Assembly (NCBI GenBank): GCA_037045145.1
Contig: JBAOIA010000011.1
Location: forward strand, 806,001-870,000
DNA length: 64,000 nucleotides
Source: Bacteroidia bacterium
GTDB taxonomy: Bacteria > Bacteroidota > Bacteroidia > AKYH767-A > OLB10
Reading direction: 5' to 3'
Positions 45,471 through 54,447 of this stretch are shown piece after piece. Position 1 is the first letter of the stretch; each line of letters starts with the position of its first letter. The position numbers and the translations under genes are program-made. The notes under the pieces were generated by a model. It ran no database searches, had not been told where the DNA came from, and was given only the letters and a program-made list of their open reading frames with translations.

Positions 45471-46418
45471 CTATCGGGCTACCATATCATAATGACAATG
45501 GCTAAAGTCGGTGCTGGTACTCAAGGCAGACATATTGTCGGTACGATAAAATTTGGTGTAGCCCAAAGAGCACAATAAGCTGACTAATGCTAAGGCACTG
45601 CTGTTGTTTTCTTTCAGATTATTATCGTCTAATTCTATAAAAAGGAGTGGTTTGTGTTTTTGAATAGCTTCTTTACCGCCATTGATGACTGCATATTCAA
45701 ATCCTTCAACATCAATTTTAATAAAATCAAGATGCGTAATATTTTTTTCTGTTACAAACTGATCCAGCGTATCAACATTTATTTTTTTAAAAGCAATAGC
45801 TTTCTCTTCGCGGATTATTCTGTTCATTCCCGGATTGTGTTCATTGACTTCATACAGTTTCAACTCCTCCTTTTTTTCACCAAGACCCAGGTTTATGAGA
45901 TTAATATTTTGGAAGGTGTTAAGTGCAATGTTTTCCTGTGCACGGATAAAAATATCGGGATGTGGTTCGAACGAAAAAATTTGCGCAGTACTATTCATGG
46001 ATGCATAATACAATGATGTGTAGCCTATGTTTGCCCCAACGTCAAATATTACTCGTGCATTTTTCAGTTCTTTTTGCACCGATTGATGTGCTGCATCTGT
46101 CAATCCCCAGTAGATAAAATGGTCAACAACATGGCTGATGTCTAATTTGTATTTTATGCCATTGCGCTCCACCATACGAATACTTCCTTTTTTAAAAAGA
46201 TAGTCTGGTGGTATTACTTTTTGCAATAGTTTATTGTCCCATTTAAGAGTTAGGGTAAGCAGCAATTTTTCAAAAACGGGTATGGTGAAAATACTTCTGA
46301 AAAAATTTAAAAACCTGGTTTTTGCAGATTGTTTTAAATGATAATTGTCCATGTAGATGCTGTTTGGTGTGGGCCTGCTGACTTTATTTGTGGTGTCGAA
46401 ACTACACAATGTTTGCAT
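45471..46418 (-). CDS. FkbM family methyltransferase
   Basis: About 293 residues if the start is the ATG at 46352 (MDNYHLKQSAK), or 315 from 46418. The SAM-binding motif VIFDVGANIGYTSLYYA is followed by IFSFEPHPDIF and LDFIKIDVEGFEYAVINGGKEAI, all typical of FkbM methyltransferases. Members usually methylate sugar hydroxyls of polysaccharides or secondary metabolites. It stands alone between T9SS cargo genes, though a membrane acyltransferase gene lies 2.5 kb away, so surface glycan modification is plausible. Confidence 0.87.
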   Translation of the reverse strand: MQTLCSFDTTNKVSRPTPNSIYMDNYHLKQSAKTRFLNFFRSIFTIPVFEKLLLTLTLKWDNKLLQKVIPPDYLFKKGSIRMVERNGIKYKLDISHVVDHFIYWGLTDAAHQSVQKELKNARVIFDVGANIGYTSLYYASMNSTAQIFSFEPHPDIFIRAQENIALNTFQNINLINLGLGEKKEELKLYEVNEHNPGMNRIIREEKAIAFKKINVDTLDQFVTEKNITHLDFIKIDVEGFEYAVINGGKEAIQKHKPLLFIELDDNNLKENNSSALALVSLLCSLGYTKFYRTDNMSALSTSTDFSHCHYDMVAR

Positions 46419-46512
46419 ATTTCATGCCATGGAATGGTTCGAATTAGAAAAGAAGTCTCATAGAAGAATATAGTTGATTAGTGTAATTTTATTTAAAATT
46501 GGTTTCGACATT

Positions 46513-46550
46513 ATTTATTAAGAGCCTCAATATTGAGGCTCTTAATAAAT
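46513..46550 (-). terminator. 18-bp palindromic terminator
   Basis: Two perfect 18-base arms with core AAGAGCCTCAA flank a two-base centre. It starts 9 bases after the stop of the S74/T9SS gene on the minus strand. The outer arm ends are AT-rich, giving a T-rich tail, so it should terminate that gene. Confidence 0.75.
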
Positions 46551-46558
46551 GAAAATAG

Positions 46559-48850
46559 TTATTTGGTAACGGTTAAGATTTTCGAGTCAATTTTTTGACC
46601 ATCAACTTGCAGTGTATAAATATAATTCCCTGCAGGCAATGAATTTGCGGATACATTTACAGTACCAATACCTATTGATAGATTCTCAAATCGTAATACA
46701 ACCTGTTGATTTAAGTTGTAAATATAAATACTTGTTTTTTTTGCTTCATCATGCACAAAATATTTAATTGTACAGGACGATGTAAAAGGATTAGGTTCGT
46801 TTTGATACAAGTACGACATGTCATGAGTGGACACTTTTTGTTGTTGTTTTGCGGAATTTATGCTGCAACAAGCAAGTGCCATATTTTCAATTTCTGATAA
46901 CCTTGACTTTAACTGAGTTATTTCCTTTTGTTGTTCTTTCATAGCTTCAACGACAATTGGTATAATTGCATTGTAGTTTACAGCATAATTACCATTTTGG
47001 TCTTTAAAAACAACTTCAGGCACAACTTTTTCTAACTCCTGCGCCAAGAATCCAATCTGTTTATGGCTATCAAAGTTTTCAGCAGGATAATTTTTTCTAT
47101 CCCAATAATAGCTATATCCATTCATAGATAGTAATTTTTCAAGTGGAGAAGTAAGTTGTAGTATGCTTGTTTTATATCTTTTGTCGGAAGATACAACCAA
47201 TGTATTTGTAAAGGTTAAACCATTTACATCAAGCAGTGCTTTTGTACCTGACAAAGCTGGGCCTAAGTTGGCAACATAAGATGAAGAGGAATTAAACACT
47301 CTAATGCTATTAGTGCCAATACCCACCGATCCAGAAGTAGTGTTTACCGTAACAGGGTCAATATAAATTGGACTTAAGCAAGTTAGTCCTTGTGTATTCC
47401 AATAAGGCACATAGTTGTTTGTTGTTGGAGAGCAATTATTGTAGTTGGTCGGTATGTTCAATTGTTTAACAAAAAGGCGTGTATCATTATTGGTTGACTT
47501 TGGACTTCCTGCTGGGTTTTCAATTACTAAAAAATAGTTTAAACTGTTATTTAATGGTAAATCTGAAAATCTAATATCTGTGGAACCAGGTAGTCCGGAC
47601 ATATCGCTAATCATAAAATTCCCAACAGGGTTAGAGGTTCCAACTCCAACACTAAATTTTCTTGAAATAGAGCCATTTCCTAGAACCATACAGTCGTTGC
47701 AATCTGCAATAGAGTTTGCACCAATTGCGGTTGCAAAATCATGGTTAGTTGAGCCTAAACCAGAATTAGCCCCAAAGGAGGAACAATTTGTGTGATTTGC
47801 TCCTGATATACCAGCATTTACACCAAAAAATGAATTGTTTTGACCATTGGTATTTGAAAAACCCGATTGTAATCCAATAAAAGTATTATTGGAACCAGTG
47901 TTGGTATTATCGCCACTTGAAAAACCCATAAATACATTGTTGGATGCAATAGTATTAGAGAATCCGGAGCGAAGTCCAATAAAAATATTGTTTTGACCAC
48001 TTAGTAAATTCCTGGCGGAATTTATTCCAATACCAATATTGTTACTTGCAGTTGTGTAGGTTGCTCCGCTCCAATGTCCAATAAAAACATTAGAAGATCC
48101 GCTTGCTTGATTTTGTGATAAACCACCAGCTTCCATACCAATAAATAAGTTTTGAAAGCCACTGATATTGTTTAAACCCGTGTTTGTTCCAATAAAGGTG
48201 TTTGAATAGCCGGTTAGGTTAAATTCACCACATCTAGCACCAATAAATGTGTTATTAGTTCCAGTGGTTGCACTACCTGTATTGCTGAAGCCGGATCTAG
48301 CACCAATAAATGTGTTATTATTGGCAGTTGTGTTTGCTCCTGATTCAAATCCAACAAAAGTGTTGTTGTTAGAATTTTGTGATAAACCACCAGCAGCCAT
48401 ACCAATATATACATTTCGAATACCAGTGATATTGTTTAAACCTGTGCTTGTTCCAATAAAGGTGTTTGAATGGCCGGTTAGGTTAAATTCACCACATCTA
48501 GAACCAATAAATGTATTATTATTTCCAGTGGTTGCACCACCGGTATTACTGAAGCCGGATCTAAATCCCATAAATGTGTTATTATCGGCAGTTGTGTTTG
48601 CTCCTGATTCAAATCCAACAAAAGTGTTATTGTCAGATGCTGCATTCAATTGTGCTCCAGCAAAACTACCTAATATAGAATTGTTAAAACCTGCATTGCT
48701 GTTCCCAGTACTCGCTCCAATAAATAAGTTGTTATTTCCTGCTTGACTAGAAGCATTGGTGGTTTGAACTGGAGACTGAGGGAAGTTGACTTGTGCAGCT
48801 ACAATGCTGCTAAACGTGCTGAACGTTAATAAAAACATTAATTGTTTCAT
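46559..48850 (-). CDS. Beta-roll fibre protein with S74 intramolecular chaperone and T9SS sorting domain
   Basis: The 763-residue protein has a signal peptide (MKQLMFLLTFSTFSSIVAA). About 380 residues of repeated NNTFIG/NNNTFVG-type motifs follow, a pattern like YadA-head beta-rolls. A peptidase S74 chaperone domain comes near residues 555-660 (VVSSDKRYKTS, IGFLAQELEKVVPEVV, AVNYNAIIPIVVEAMKEQ); its Ser-Lys dyad (five residues apart in SDKRYK) is present. A T9SS sorting domain follows (YLYQNEPNPFTSSC to DSKILTVTK). S74 domains trimerise fibres and normally cut themselves off. Here they precede the sorting domain, an odd order. Confidence 0.85.
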   Translation of the reverse strand: MKQLMFLLTFSTFSSIVAAQVNFPQSPVQTTNASSQAGNNNLFIGASTGNSNAGFNNSILGSFAGAQLNAASDNNTFVGFESGANTTADNNTFMGFRSGFSNTGGATTGNNNTFIGSRCGEFNLTGHSNTFIGTSTGLNNITGIRNVYIGMAAGGLSQNSNNNTFVGFESGANTTANNNTFIGARSGFSNTGSATTGTNNTFIGARCGEFNLTGYSNTFIGTNTGLNNISGFQNLFIGMEAGGLSQNQASGSSNVFIGHWSGATYTTASNNIGIGINSARNLLSGQNNIFIGLRSGFSNTIASNNVFMGFSSGDNTNTGSNNTFIGLQSGFSNTNGQNNSFFGVNAGISGANHTNCSSFGANSGLGSTNHDFATAIGANSIADCNDCMVLGNGSISRKFSVGVGTSNPVGNFMISDMSGLPGSTDIRFSDLPLNNSLNYFLVIENPAGSPKSTNNDTRLFVKQLNIPTNYNNCSPTTNNYVPYWNTQGLTCLSPIYIDPVTVNTTSGSVGIGTNSIRVFNSSSSYVANLGPALSGTKALLDVNGLTFTNTLVVSSDKRYKTSILQLTSPLEKLLSMNGYSYYWDRKNYPAENFDSHKQIGFLAQELEKVVPEVVFKDQNGNYAVNYNAIIPIVVEAMKEQQKEITQLKSRLSEIENMALACCSINSAKQQQKVSTHDMSYLYQNEPNPFTSSCTIKYFVHDEAKKTSIYIYNLNQQVVLRFENLSIGIGTVNVSANSLPAGNYIYTLQVDGQKIDSKILTVTK

Positions 48851-48881
48851 AATATTGATTTTTTAGTTTATTAGCGTAAAT

Positions 48882-50012
48882 TTAATGCTTATTTCTTTCT
48901 GAACTGCTTCTTACAATTGAATATTTCAACTTTAGACTTAAAAATGGTTTTTCGAAATATTTGTATGATAAATAGGCTATTGATATAACTGCTATAAAAA
49001 CCACTATATAAATGATTAAGTAATTAAGTGGAAGTTGACTGTTTGAAAAGTGAATTGCCTTGGCGAGGTAAAAAATAACCAACGGGTGGATAACATAAAT
49101 ACCGTAAGATATCTTTCCAACAAAATCAAAGACTGGGTGGTTTAAATTAACGATTCTTTTTTCTGTTTTTATTTGCCCAATAATCACCACAAGGGTAACC
49201 ACACAAAAAATTTCATTGTCCAGAAAAGAAATAATATGGAATTGGTTGACAGCGGCAAGTACAATGGCCAGCCAAGCTATTGACTGTACAAAGTAATTGT
49301 TGGTGAGCATCAGAAACCATTTGTTTTGTTGAAAATACAGAATGGCACCCACGGCACCAATGAGCATACATTGAAAGCGTGTAGTATGCAATATAGAATA
49401 TGCTAAACCAATATTACCATTATTATATTGAATGTCATAAATGCGGATGGCAGTTTTCAGAAGTATCAATCCGGCACAAATCAACACTGTCATTATCAGT
49501 GTGTTACCCCCCCCCCTTCTGATCAGCCAGGGCCAAAAGGAATAAAATTGTTCTTCAACACCCAGAGACCAGTAGTGCGAAATAAAATCAATGGCTGTTC
49601 CGATAATAAATGGAACGTTAGCTGCTAAAAAAATGTAAAACAGAATAGTACTGTTTATAGTTTGTTCTGTAAATTTAATTAAAGTAAGCAGGCTTAAAAT
49701 CATATAGGCATAGTACAAGGGCCATATTCTAAGCACACGCCTGATGTAAAAGTTTTTGACAGAAATATTGCCGGTTTTTTTTTCTTCCAGCAGCAAATAG
49801 GTTATAAGAAAACCGCTAAGTGCAAAAAACATTGATACACCCAATCCTGCAAGTAATGTTGCTTTGGGATTACCATCATCATAAGTACCGAAAATAAAAG
49901 CATTGAGACCAAAATCACCAAGCATCATTGTAGTGTGAGCAAACAACACTGACAAAGCTGCAATAGCACGAATACCGTTTAATCCTTTAAAAAAAATTGT
50001 TTTCTCAGCCAA
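48882..50012 (-). CDS. Acyltransferase family 3 (OafA/YrhL-like) membrane O-acyltransferase
   Basis: The 376-residue protein has about ten membrane segments and the family 3 signature near the start, GIRAIAALSVLFAHTTMML with the catalytic histidine, followed by FFALSGFLITYLLLEEKK, YIRRVLRIWPLYY and HYWSLGVEEQFY. These enzymes transfer acetyl or other acyl groups to surface polysaccharides or lipids. A ten-G run in the coding strand (RRGGGN codons) lies just after the HYWSLGVEEQFY motif. The frame is open in this sequence. No SGNH domain is fused. Confidence 0.87.
   Translation of the reverse strand: MAEKTIFFKGLNGIRAIAALSVLFAHTTMMLGDFGLNAFIFGTYDDGNPKATLLAGLGVSMFFALSGFLITYLLLEEKKTGNISVKNFYIRRVLRIWPLYYAYMILSLLTLIKFTEQTINSTILFYIFLAANVPFIIGTAIDFISHYWSLGVEEQFYSFWPWLIRRGGGNTLIMTVLICAGLILLKTAIRIYDIQYNNGNIGLAYSILHTTRFQCMLIGAVGAILYFQQNKWFLMLTNNYFVQSIAWLAIVLAAVNQFHIISFLDNEIFCVVTLVVIIGQIKTEKRIVNLNHPVFDFVGKISYGIYVIHPLVIFYLAKAIHFSNSQLPLNYLIIYIVVFIAVISIAYLSYKYFEKPFLSLKLKYSIVRSSSERNKH
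49507..49516. repeat. Ten-base C/G homopolymer inside the acyltransferase gene
   Basis: Ten consecutive C residues on the plus strand (G on the coding strand) lie in the codons for RRGGGN. In an AT-rich genome such a run is conspicuous. With eleven G the next codon is TAA; with nine G a TGA follows three codons after the tract. Both slips would therefore truncate the protein at once, as in phase-variable genes. Confidence 0.9.
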
Positions 50013-50136
50013 AAGAATTTAATTTTTTGATTGGGTAAAAGTATTGTATTAATTCTATAAAGAGAAGCCTTTTTGGTGTGTGGTTTTAAGAAATGTTGTT
50101 TTTCAAAAAAGGTAATAAATCTTGTTTCTGGCGATT

Positions 50137-50703
50137 TTATCTTTTATTAAAATCATTCATAGTTCGGTTTACTCCATGACCAATAAAACTTTTAACTATC
50201 TCTTCTGCAAGTTTTAATTTTTCAGGGATAGCGGCAAGCTCTTCTGAGTCCCAACTTCCTAAAACATAATCAGCCTGACGACCTTTTGGGAAATTACTGC
50301 CTACACCAAAGCGCAGTCGGGCATAGTTGGTGTTGTTCAAACATTCCTGAATGCTTTTAAGTCCATTGTGTCCGCCATCGCTGCCTTTAGCACGCAAGCG
50401 CAGTGTTCCAAAGGGCAAAGCAATATCATCGGCAATGACTAGAATATTTTCAATTGCAATTTTTTCGGCTTGCATCCAGTATTGTACGGCTTTGCCACTA
50501 AGGTTCATGTAGGTGGTGGGTTTAATCAAAAACACAGGCTTGCCACGATGACGCCATTCGCAAACATGAGCATAGCGTCCGCTGTTGAAACTGAATTCAT
50601 GTTGTTGCGCTATAAAGTCAACAACTCCAAAGCCAATGTTATGTCGTGTGCCGACATACTCTGCACCAGGATTACCCAAACCAGCAATCAAAAATTTAGA
50701 CAT
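50137..50703 (-). CDS. pth: Peptidyl-tRNA hydrolase
   Basis: From the ATG at 50703 (MSKFLIAGLGNPGAEYVGTRHNIGF) the protein is 188 residues, the normal Pth length; an upstream start at 50727 would add eight residues that overlap the rplY terminator. The catalytic histidine is in TRHNIGF, with IKPTTYMNLSG and ADDIALPFGTLRLRAKGSDGGHNGLKSI also conserved. Pth frees tRNA from stalled peptidyl-tRNA. Its neighbours rplY and prs are its usual partners in many bacteria. Confidence 0.95.
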   Translation of the reverse strand: MSKFLIAGLGNPGAEYVGTRHNIGFGVVDFIAQQHEFSFNSGRYAHVCEWRHRGKPVFLIKPTTYMNLSGKAVQYWMQAEKIAIENILVIADDIALPFGTLRLRAKGSDGGHNGLKSIQECLNNTNYARLRFGVGSNFPKGRQADYVLGSWDSEELAAIPEKLKLAEEIVKSFIGHGVNRTMNDFNKR

Positions 50704-50728
50704 TGAACATAAATATTTAAAAAACAAA

Positions 50729-50756
50729 GAAGCCGGATATTGGAATACCCGGCTTC
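50729..50756 (-). terminator. Intrinsic terminator after rplY
   Basis: GAAGCCGG and CCGGCTTC arms (50729-50736 and 50749-50756) form an 8-bp stem. In minus orientation it is followed by TTTGTTTTTT. It lies between rplY and pth and should reduce read-through into pth. Confidence 0.8.
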
Positions 50757-50774
50757 ATCATATTAATAAAAAAA

Positions 50775-51401
50775 TTATTTAGCCGGTTTGGCAGCAGGTG
50801 CAGCAGCAGGCTTGGCAGCAGCAGGTGCAGCAGCAGCAGCAGGACTTTCTTCAACCACATTTCTTGTTGTTCTTACAGCAACAATGATGTTGTTTGGTGA
50901 GTCAAGTAATGTAATGTTGTCGCGCTGAATATTAGAAACTTTAACTGCTTGTCCTATACCCAAGGTAGTGACATCAATTTCAATAGCATCAGGTAAATTT
51001 GCAGGTAATGCACTGATTTGCATTTTGCGCATTTTCTGAATCAGCTTACCACCTTGTTTAACACCTTCTGCGCTGCCTTTAACGGCAACCGGAACAGCTA
51101 TAGAAACAGCTTTGTCCGGATGTAATTGCAAAAAGTCTACGTGTTGGATTTTGTCCGTCACAGGATGAAACTGGATGTCTTGCATTACTGCATGAAACTG
51201 CTCTCCATTTACATCGAGATTAACCGTGTAAACTTGTGGAGAATAAACCAGATCTCTCAGTTCAAGTGCCGTTGTGCTAAAGTGCACATTTTCTTTCCCA
51301 CCGTATAACACGCATGGTACATTACCATCGGCACGGAGTTTTTTCAACTCTTGTTTTTTAAGGCCTACTCTTTTGGTACCTTTAATCGTTAATGATTTCA
51401 T
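50775..51401 (-). CDS. rplY: 50S ribosomal protein L25/general stress protein Ctc
   Basis: The 208-residue protein has the L25 domain (about 1-90: VGLKKQELKKLRADGNVPCVLYGG) and the TL5/CTC C-terminal domain (about 95-185). It ends in an alanine/proline/lysine-rich tail (AAAAPAAAKPAAAPAAKPAK). L25 binds 5S rRNA. It lies 18 bases after prs and shares its direction, the common prs-rplY-pth arrangement. The tail is typical of Bacteroidota L25 and is low-complexity. Confidence 0.95.
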   Translation of the reverse strand: MKSLTIKGTKRVGLKKQELKKLRADGNVPCVLYGGKENVHFSTTALELRDLVYSPQVYTVNLDVNGEQFHAVMQDIQFHPVTDKIQHVDFLQLHPDKAVSIAVPVAVKGSAEGVKQGGKLIQKMRKMQISALPANLPDAIEIDVTTLGIGQAVKVSNIQRDNITLLDSPNNIIVAVRTTRNVVEESPAAAAAPAAAKPAAAPAAKPAK

Positions 51402-51419
51402 TGTAATTGATATATAAAT

Positions 51420-52355
51420 TTAAGATTTAACAAATAGATTGCTGATAGAAGAATATTCATAAACCCTTCTGATAGCATAAGCAAAAAGTTCTGCCGTTGA
51501 TAGCTGTACTATTTTTGTTGATTTTTTTCGTAATGGTATGGTATCAGTTACTATCAGTTCGGTCAGTTTGGAGTTTTCAATAGTTTCATAAGCATTGCCC
51601 GAAAGCACAGCATGTGTACAGAAAGCCCTCACGGAGCTGGCTCCTTTTTCTATAAGCAAGTCGGCAGCTTTGGTTAATGTGCCTGCTGTATCCACAATGT
51701 CGTCAACCAATATCACATCTTTACCCGTAACATCACCAATCACCTGCATGCTGGCCACTTCGTTGGCACGCTTGCGTTGTTTGTCGCAAATAGCCATTTC
51801 GGCATTAAAGAATTTGGCATACTCGCGGGCACGATAAACACCACCCATATCCGGTGCTGCTATAAGCAGGTTGGGCAGGTTAAGGTTTTTGATATAGGGA
51901 ACAAATATGGAAGAGGCATCCAGGTGATCTACCGGAACATCAAAAAAACCTTGAATTTGCGGAGCATGTAGGTCCATGGTCATCACACGGGTAACACCGG
52001 CAGCAGTGAGCAGGTTGGCAACTAATTTGCTGGCAATAGCCACTCTGGGTTTGTCTTTTCTGTCGCTGCGGGCAAAGCCAAAATAAGGTATAACGGCAGT
52101 GATGTAGTGTGCCGAAGCACGTTTGGCAGCATCAATAAGCAGTAGCAGTTCAAACAAATTATTTGTTGGCGCAAAGGTTGACTGAATGATAAACACATCG
52201 CAGCCACGGACCGTTTCGTCAAAATAGGGCGAAAATTCCCCATCACTGAAATGCGAAACAATGACATCGCCAAGGGGCAAACCATAACTAAGCGCAATAT
52301 TATCAGCCAGATAGCGTGTTGCCTCACCTGAAAATAATTTGACTTCTCTTGCCAT
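51420..52355 (-). CDS. prs: Ribose-phosphate pyrophosphokinase
   Basis: The 311-residue enzyme has the ATP/ribose-5-phosphate motifs SDRKDKPRVAIASKLVANLL, MTMDLHAPQIQGFFDVPVDHL and the PRPP loop VILVDDIVDTAGTL. It makes PRPP for nucleotide, histidine and NAD synthesis. The start at 52355 (MAREVKLFSGEATRYLADNIA) fits family length. It heads the prs-rplY-pth group. Confidence 0.96.
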   Translation of the reverse strand: MAREVKLFSGEATRYLADNIALSYGLPLGDVIVSHFSDGEFSPYFDETVRGCDVFIIQSTFAPTNNLFELLLLIDAAKRASAHYITAVIPYFGFARSDRKDKPRVAIASKLVANLLTAAGVTRVMTMDLHAPQIQGFFDVPVDHLDASSIFVPYIKNLNLPNLLIAAPDMGGVYRAREYAKFFNAEMAICDKQRKRANEVASMQVIGDVTGKDVILVDDIVDTAGTLTKAADLLIEKGASSVRAFCTHAVLSGNAYETIENSKLTELIVTDTIPLRKKSTKIVQLSTAELFAYAIRRVYEYSSISNLFVKS

Positions 52356-52550
52356 AGATAAAGGGGATTCTGAAAGGGCTGCAAAGAAAGGAAGTTTTAG
52401 GCAATTTTCAAATAGTTCATTTTGAATATTTTTTTAGTGTTATCAAAAATGAGCTAACGTATCGCTGAAATGTGTAATCGTAGAAATTTAAAAGGATTAT
52501 ATGCCTGCAATTTTGGAGATGTCTCGTCCTAAAATAGGTTTACAAAAAAA

Positions 52551-52952
52551 ATGCCAACAAATAAAAATCCCTGGACTAAAATATTAGCAGCATATAAAAC
52601 CATGCGAGCTACTCTGGCTGATGACCTCAGCCGCATGGGCAGTAGCAGCACAAATGGTGGCCGCATAGGTGTTAACTGCCCTGCAGGGGCAACAATAGAA
52701 TATCAGGTATGGGCTAATCTTGGCAGTGTGGGAACCTCGCTAATGGCAAAAGGAATTGACAGCAGTGGCGCAGAAAGCAACACCGTGGCTTCTGGCGGAA
52801 CTGGTGTATCAAGCTTCGCGTTTTTTATTACCGGCAGCATTAAAACAGGAGCAACTGCAGGCACCGTACAACTCAATGCAAGAAGCATGGCAGGAGGTAA
52901 CTCTTTCTATATATATGCAGGAGCTGCGGTAAAGGCGGAAAGGATTAATTGA
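52551..52952 (+). CDS. Small glycine/serine-rich hypothetical protein
   Basis: This 133-residue protein has no signal peptide. After a helical N-terminal 30 residues (NPWTKILAAYKTMRATLADDLSRMG) it is beta-rich with many G, S, A and T residues (YQVWANLGSVGTSLMAKGIDSSGAESN, GTVQLNARSMAGGNSFYIYAGAAVKAERIN). I recognise no family; the second half resembles structural beta-sandwiches of phage virion proteins, which is weak. It stands alone next to the CRISPR region and overlaps the end of the convergent zinc-ribbon gene by eight bases. Confidence 0.5.
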   Translation: MPTNKNPWTKILAAYKTMRATLADDLSRMGSSSTNGGRIGVNCPAGATIEYQVWANLGSVGTSLMAKGIDSSGAESNTVASGGTGVSSFAFFITGSIKTGATAGTVQLNARSMAGGNSFYIYAGAAVKAERIN

Positions 52953-53664
52953 AAATCAAATACACTATAAAAACCGCAACCAGCAGCAGTATAATCATCA
53001 TAACTTTTCCTGCTGTGTTTTTTTCTTTTTCGGCAGTGCGTCCTGATTCATTTAAGGCTGATTCTTTCTGATAGCGATTAATAAAATTTGTGATTAATTT
53101 TTTATCTCCACCGATAAGTATTGTTTGTGGCGAGTGAGTTTTCACATCCCAATAGTTTATGATAAGATATGTTTTGTCTGTAATTTTTTCGGATTTATTT
53201 ATGCCAGACAAACCGCCAACGATAGCTCCAACACCTCCGAATACAAGTCCACCAACAACTGCCCTGCCTATTACGGATTTATCGGCAGATACCAATTCGC
53301 CACGAGTTTTCACATTGAGTGAAATGATTTGTGCATTGTGTATTTCTACTCTATGAGTTAATGACGTGGACAGCGTAATGCCATGCGTGTGCAGCATTAC
53401 ATTTATTTTTCCCGAATCCAAATTGCCAATTACATTTTCATCTCTCAGATAATCGCCTTTAAAGTATGAGTCCTGCCCCCAATTAGTTATTTGCTTTCCA
53501 ATATTCAAATCAGCAGGCAAGTCGGGAAAGGCGAGCGTTTGTTCGGCTGCGGTAGAGGTAACAACATGCTGCTGTTGTTTTACAAGCGGAAAGGCGCAAG
53601 AGGGGCAAACGGTAGCTTTATCGCTTACTTCTTTGCCGCATTCGGGACAGTTAATGAGTGCCAT
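52945..53664 (-). CDS. Zinc-ribbon protein with C-terminal membrane anchor
   Basis: The 239-residue protein begins with a zinc ribbon (CPECGKEVSDKATVCPSC, residues 5-22). The middle has alternating strands (NVMLHTHGITLSTSLTHRVEI) and a glycine-zipper-like segment GRAVVGGLVFGGVGAIVGGLSG. A single membrane segment ends the protein (VMMIILLLVAVFIVYLIF). Such zinc-ribbon plus short domain proteins are widespread with unknown role. It lies just before the CRISPR array on the trailer side, with no sign that it belongs to the CRISPR system. Confidence 0.7.
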   Translation of the reverse strand: MALINCPECGKEVSDKATVCPSCAFPLVKQQQHVVTSTAAEQTLAFPDLPADLNIGKQITNWGQDSYFKGDYLRDENVIGNLDSGKINVMLHTHGITLSTSLTHRVEIHNAQIISLNVKTRGELVSADKSVIGRAVVGGLVFGGVGAIVGGLSGINKSEKITDKTYLIINYWDVKTHSPQTILIGGDKKLITNFINRYQKESALNESGRTAEKEKNTAGKVMMIILLLVAVFIVYLIFN

Positions 53665-53727
53665 TGTATTAATTATTTAGGAGTGATAAAAATAACTAAT
53701 CAAAGTGTATTTTAAACCAACGTCCAA

Positions 53728-54447
53728 ATCTACATTAATAGAAATTTGTTTGGCTTAGTAGCCTGCTCAAAGACGAGCAGAAAGCACGACTATCTACAAT
53801 AGTAGATGTGCTAGTAGCCGATAGAGTAGTTTTTAAGTGACATCTACAATAGTAGAAATTTGTTTGGCTTAGTAGCCCGAAATAAAATACTAATAGGTAA
53901 TCCATCTACAATAGTAGAAATTTGTTTGGCTTAGTAGCCTTAAACATTTCGCCCAGCCATTAGTTTATCTACAATAGTAGAAATTTGTTTGGCTTAGTAG
54001 CTGCATCAAATGTAGCCGATCAGGTAATCTACAATAGTAGAAATTTGTTTGGCTTAGTAGCCTCAGAGCGGAAAACATTGCAGATGTAAGATCTACAATA
54101 GTAGAAATTTGTTTGGCTTAGTAGCCTTCTAATAACATGTCAACAGACGTTAAAAATCTACAATAGTAGAAATTTGTTTGGCTTAGTAGCCTATTATTGA
54201 AGACTTCATAAACTCTGAATCTACAATAGTAGAAATTTGTTTGGCTTAGTAGCCAATGGTTAGGCAGCTTGACGCATCCACAATCTACAATAGTAGAAAT
54301 TTGTTTGGCTTAGTAGCCAGCCGCAGTACATTGCTGCACCACGGCTTATCTACAATAGTAGAAATTTGTTTGGCTTAGTAGCTTTTCACAAAACAGAGAT
54401 TCCTGAAATATATCTACAATAGTAGAAATTTGTTTGGCTTAGTAGCC
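53728..54447 (-). CRISPR. Type V-A CRISPR array, 12 repeats and 11 spacers
   Basis: Repeats of 36 bases begin on the plus strand ATCTACAATAGTAG and end GGCTTAGTAGCC. On the minus strand they end in the Cas12a hairpin TTTCTACTATTGTAGAT, so crRNAs are read from the minus strand like cas12a. Repeat starts: 53728, 53792, 53842, 53904, 53967, 54027, 54091, 54156, 54219, 54283, 54348, 54412. Ten repeats are identical apart from C or T at the last base in two. The two at the trailer end are damaged: 53728 has two changes in the stem, and 53792-53819 is only 28 bases. Spacers are 22-29 bases, mostly 26-29. Confidence 0.97.

Noticed and set aside
48249..48746. 165-residue plus-strand open frame opposite the S74 protein
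   Set aside because: It mirrors the repetitive beta-roll gene on the other strand and has no start context or family match.
52551..52952. Prophage remnant next to the CRISPR array
   Set aside because: The single beta-rich protein has only a vague resemblance to virion proteins and no other phage gene is nearby.
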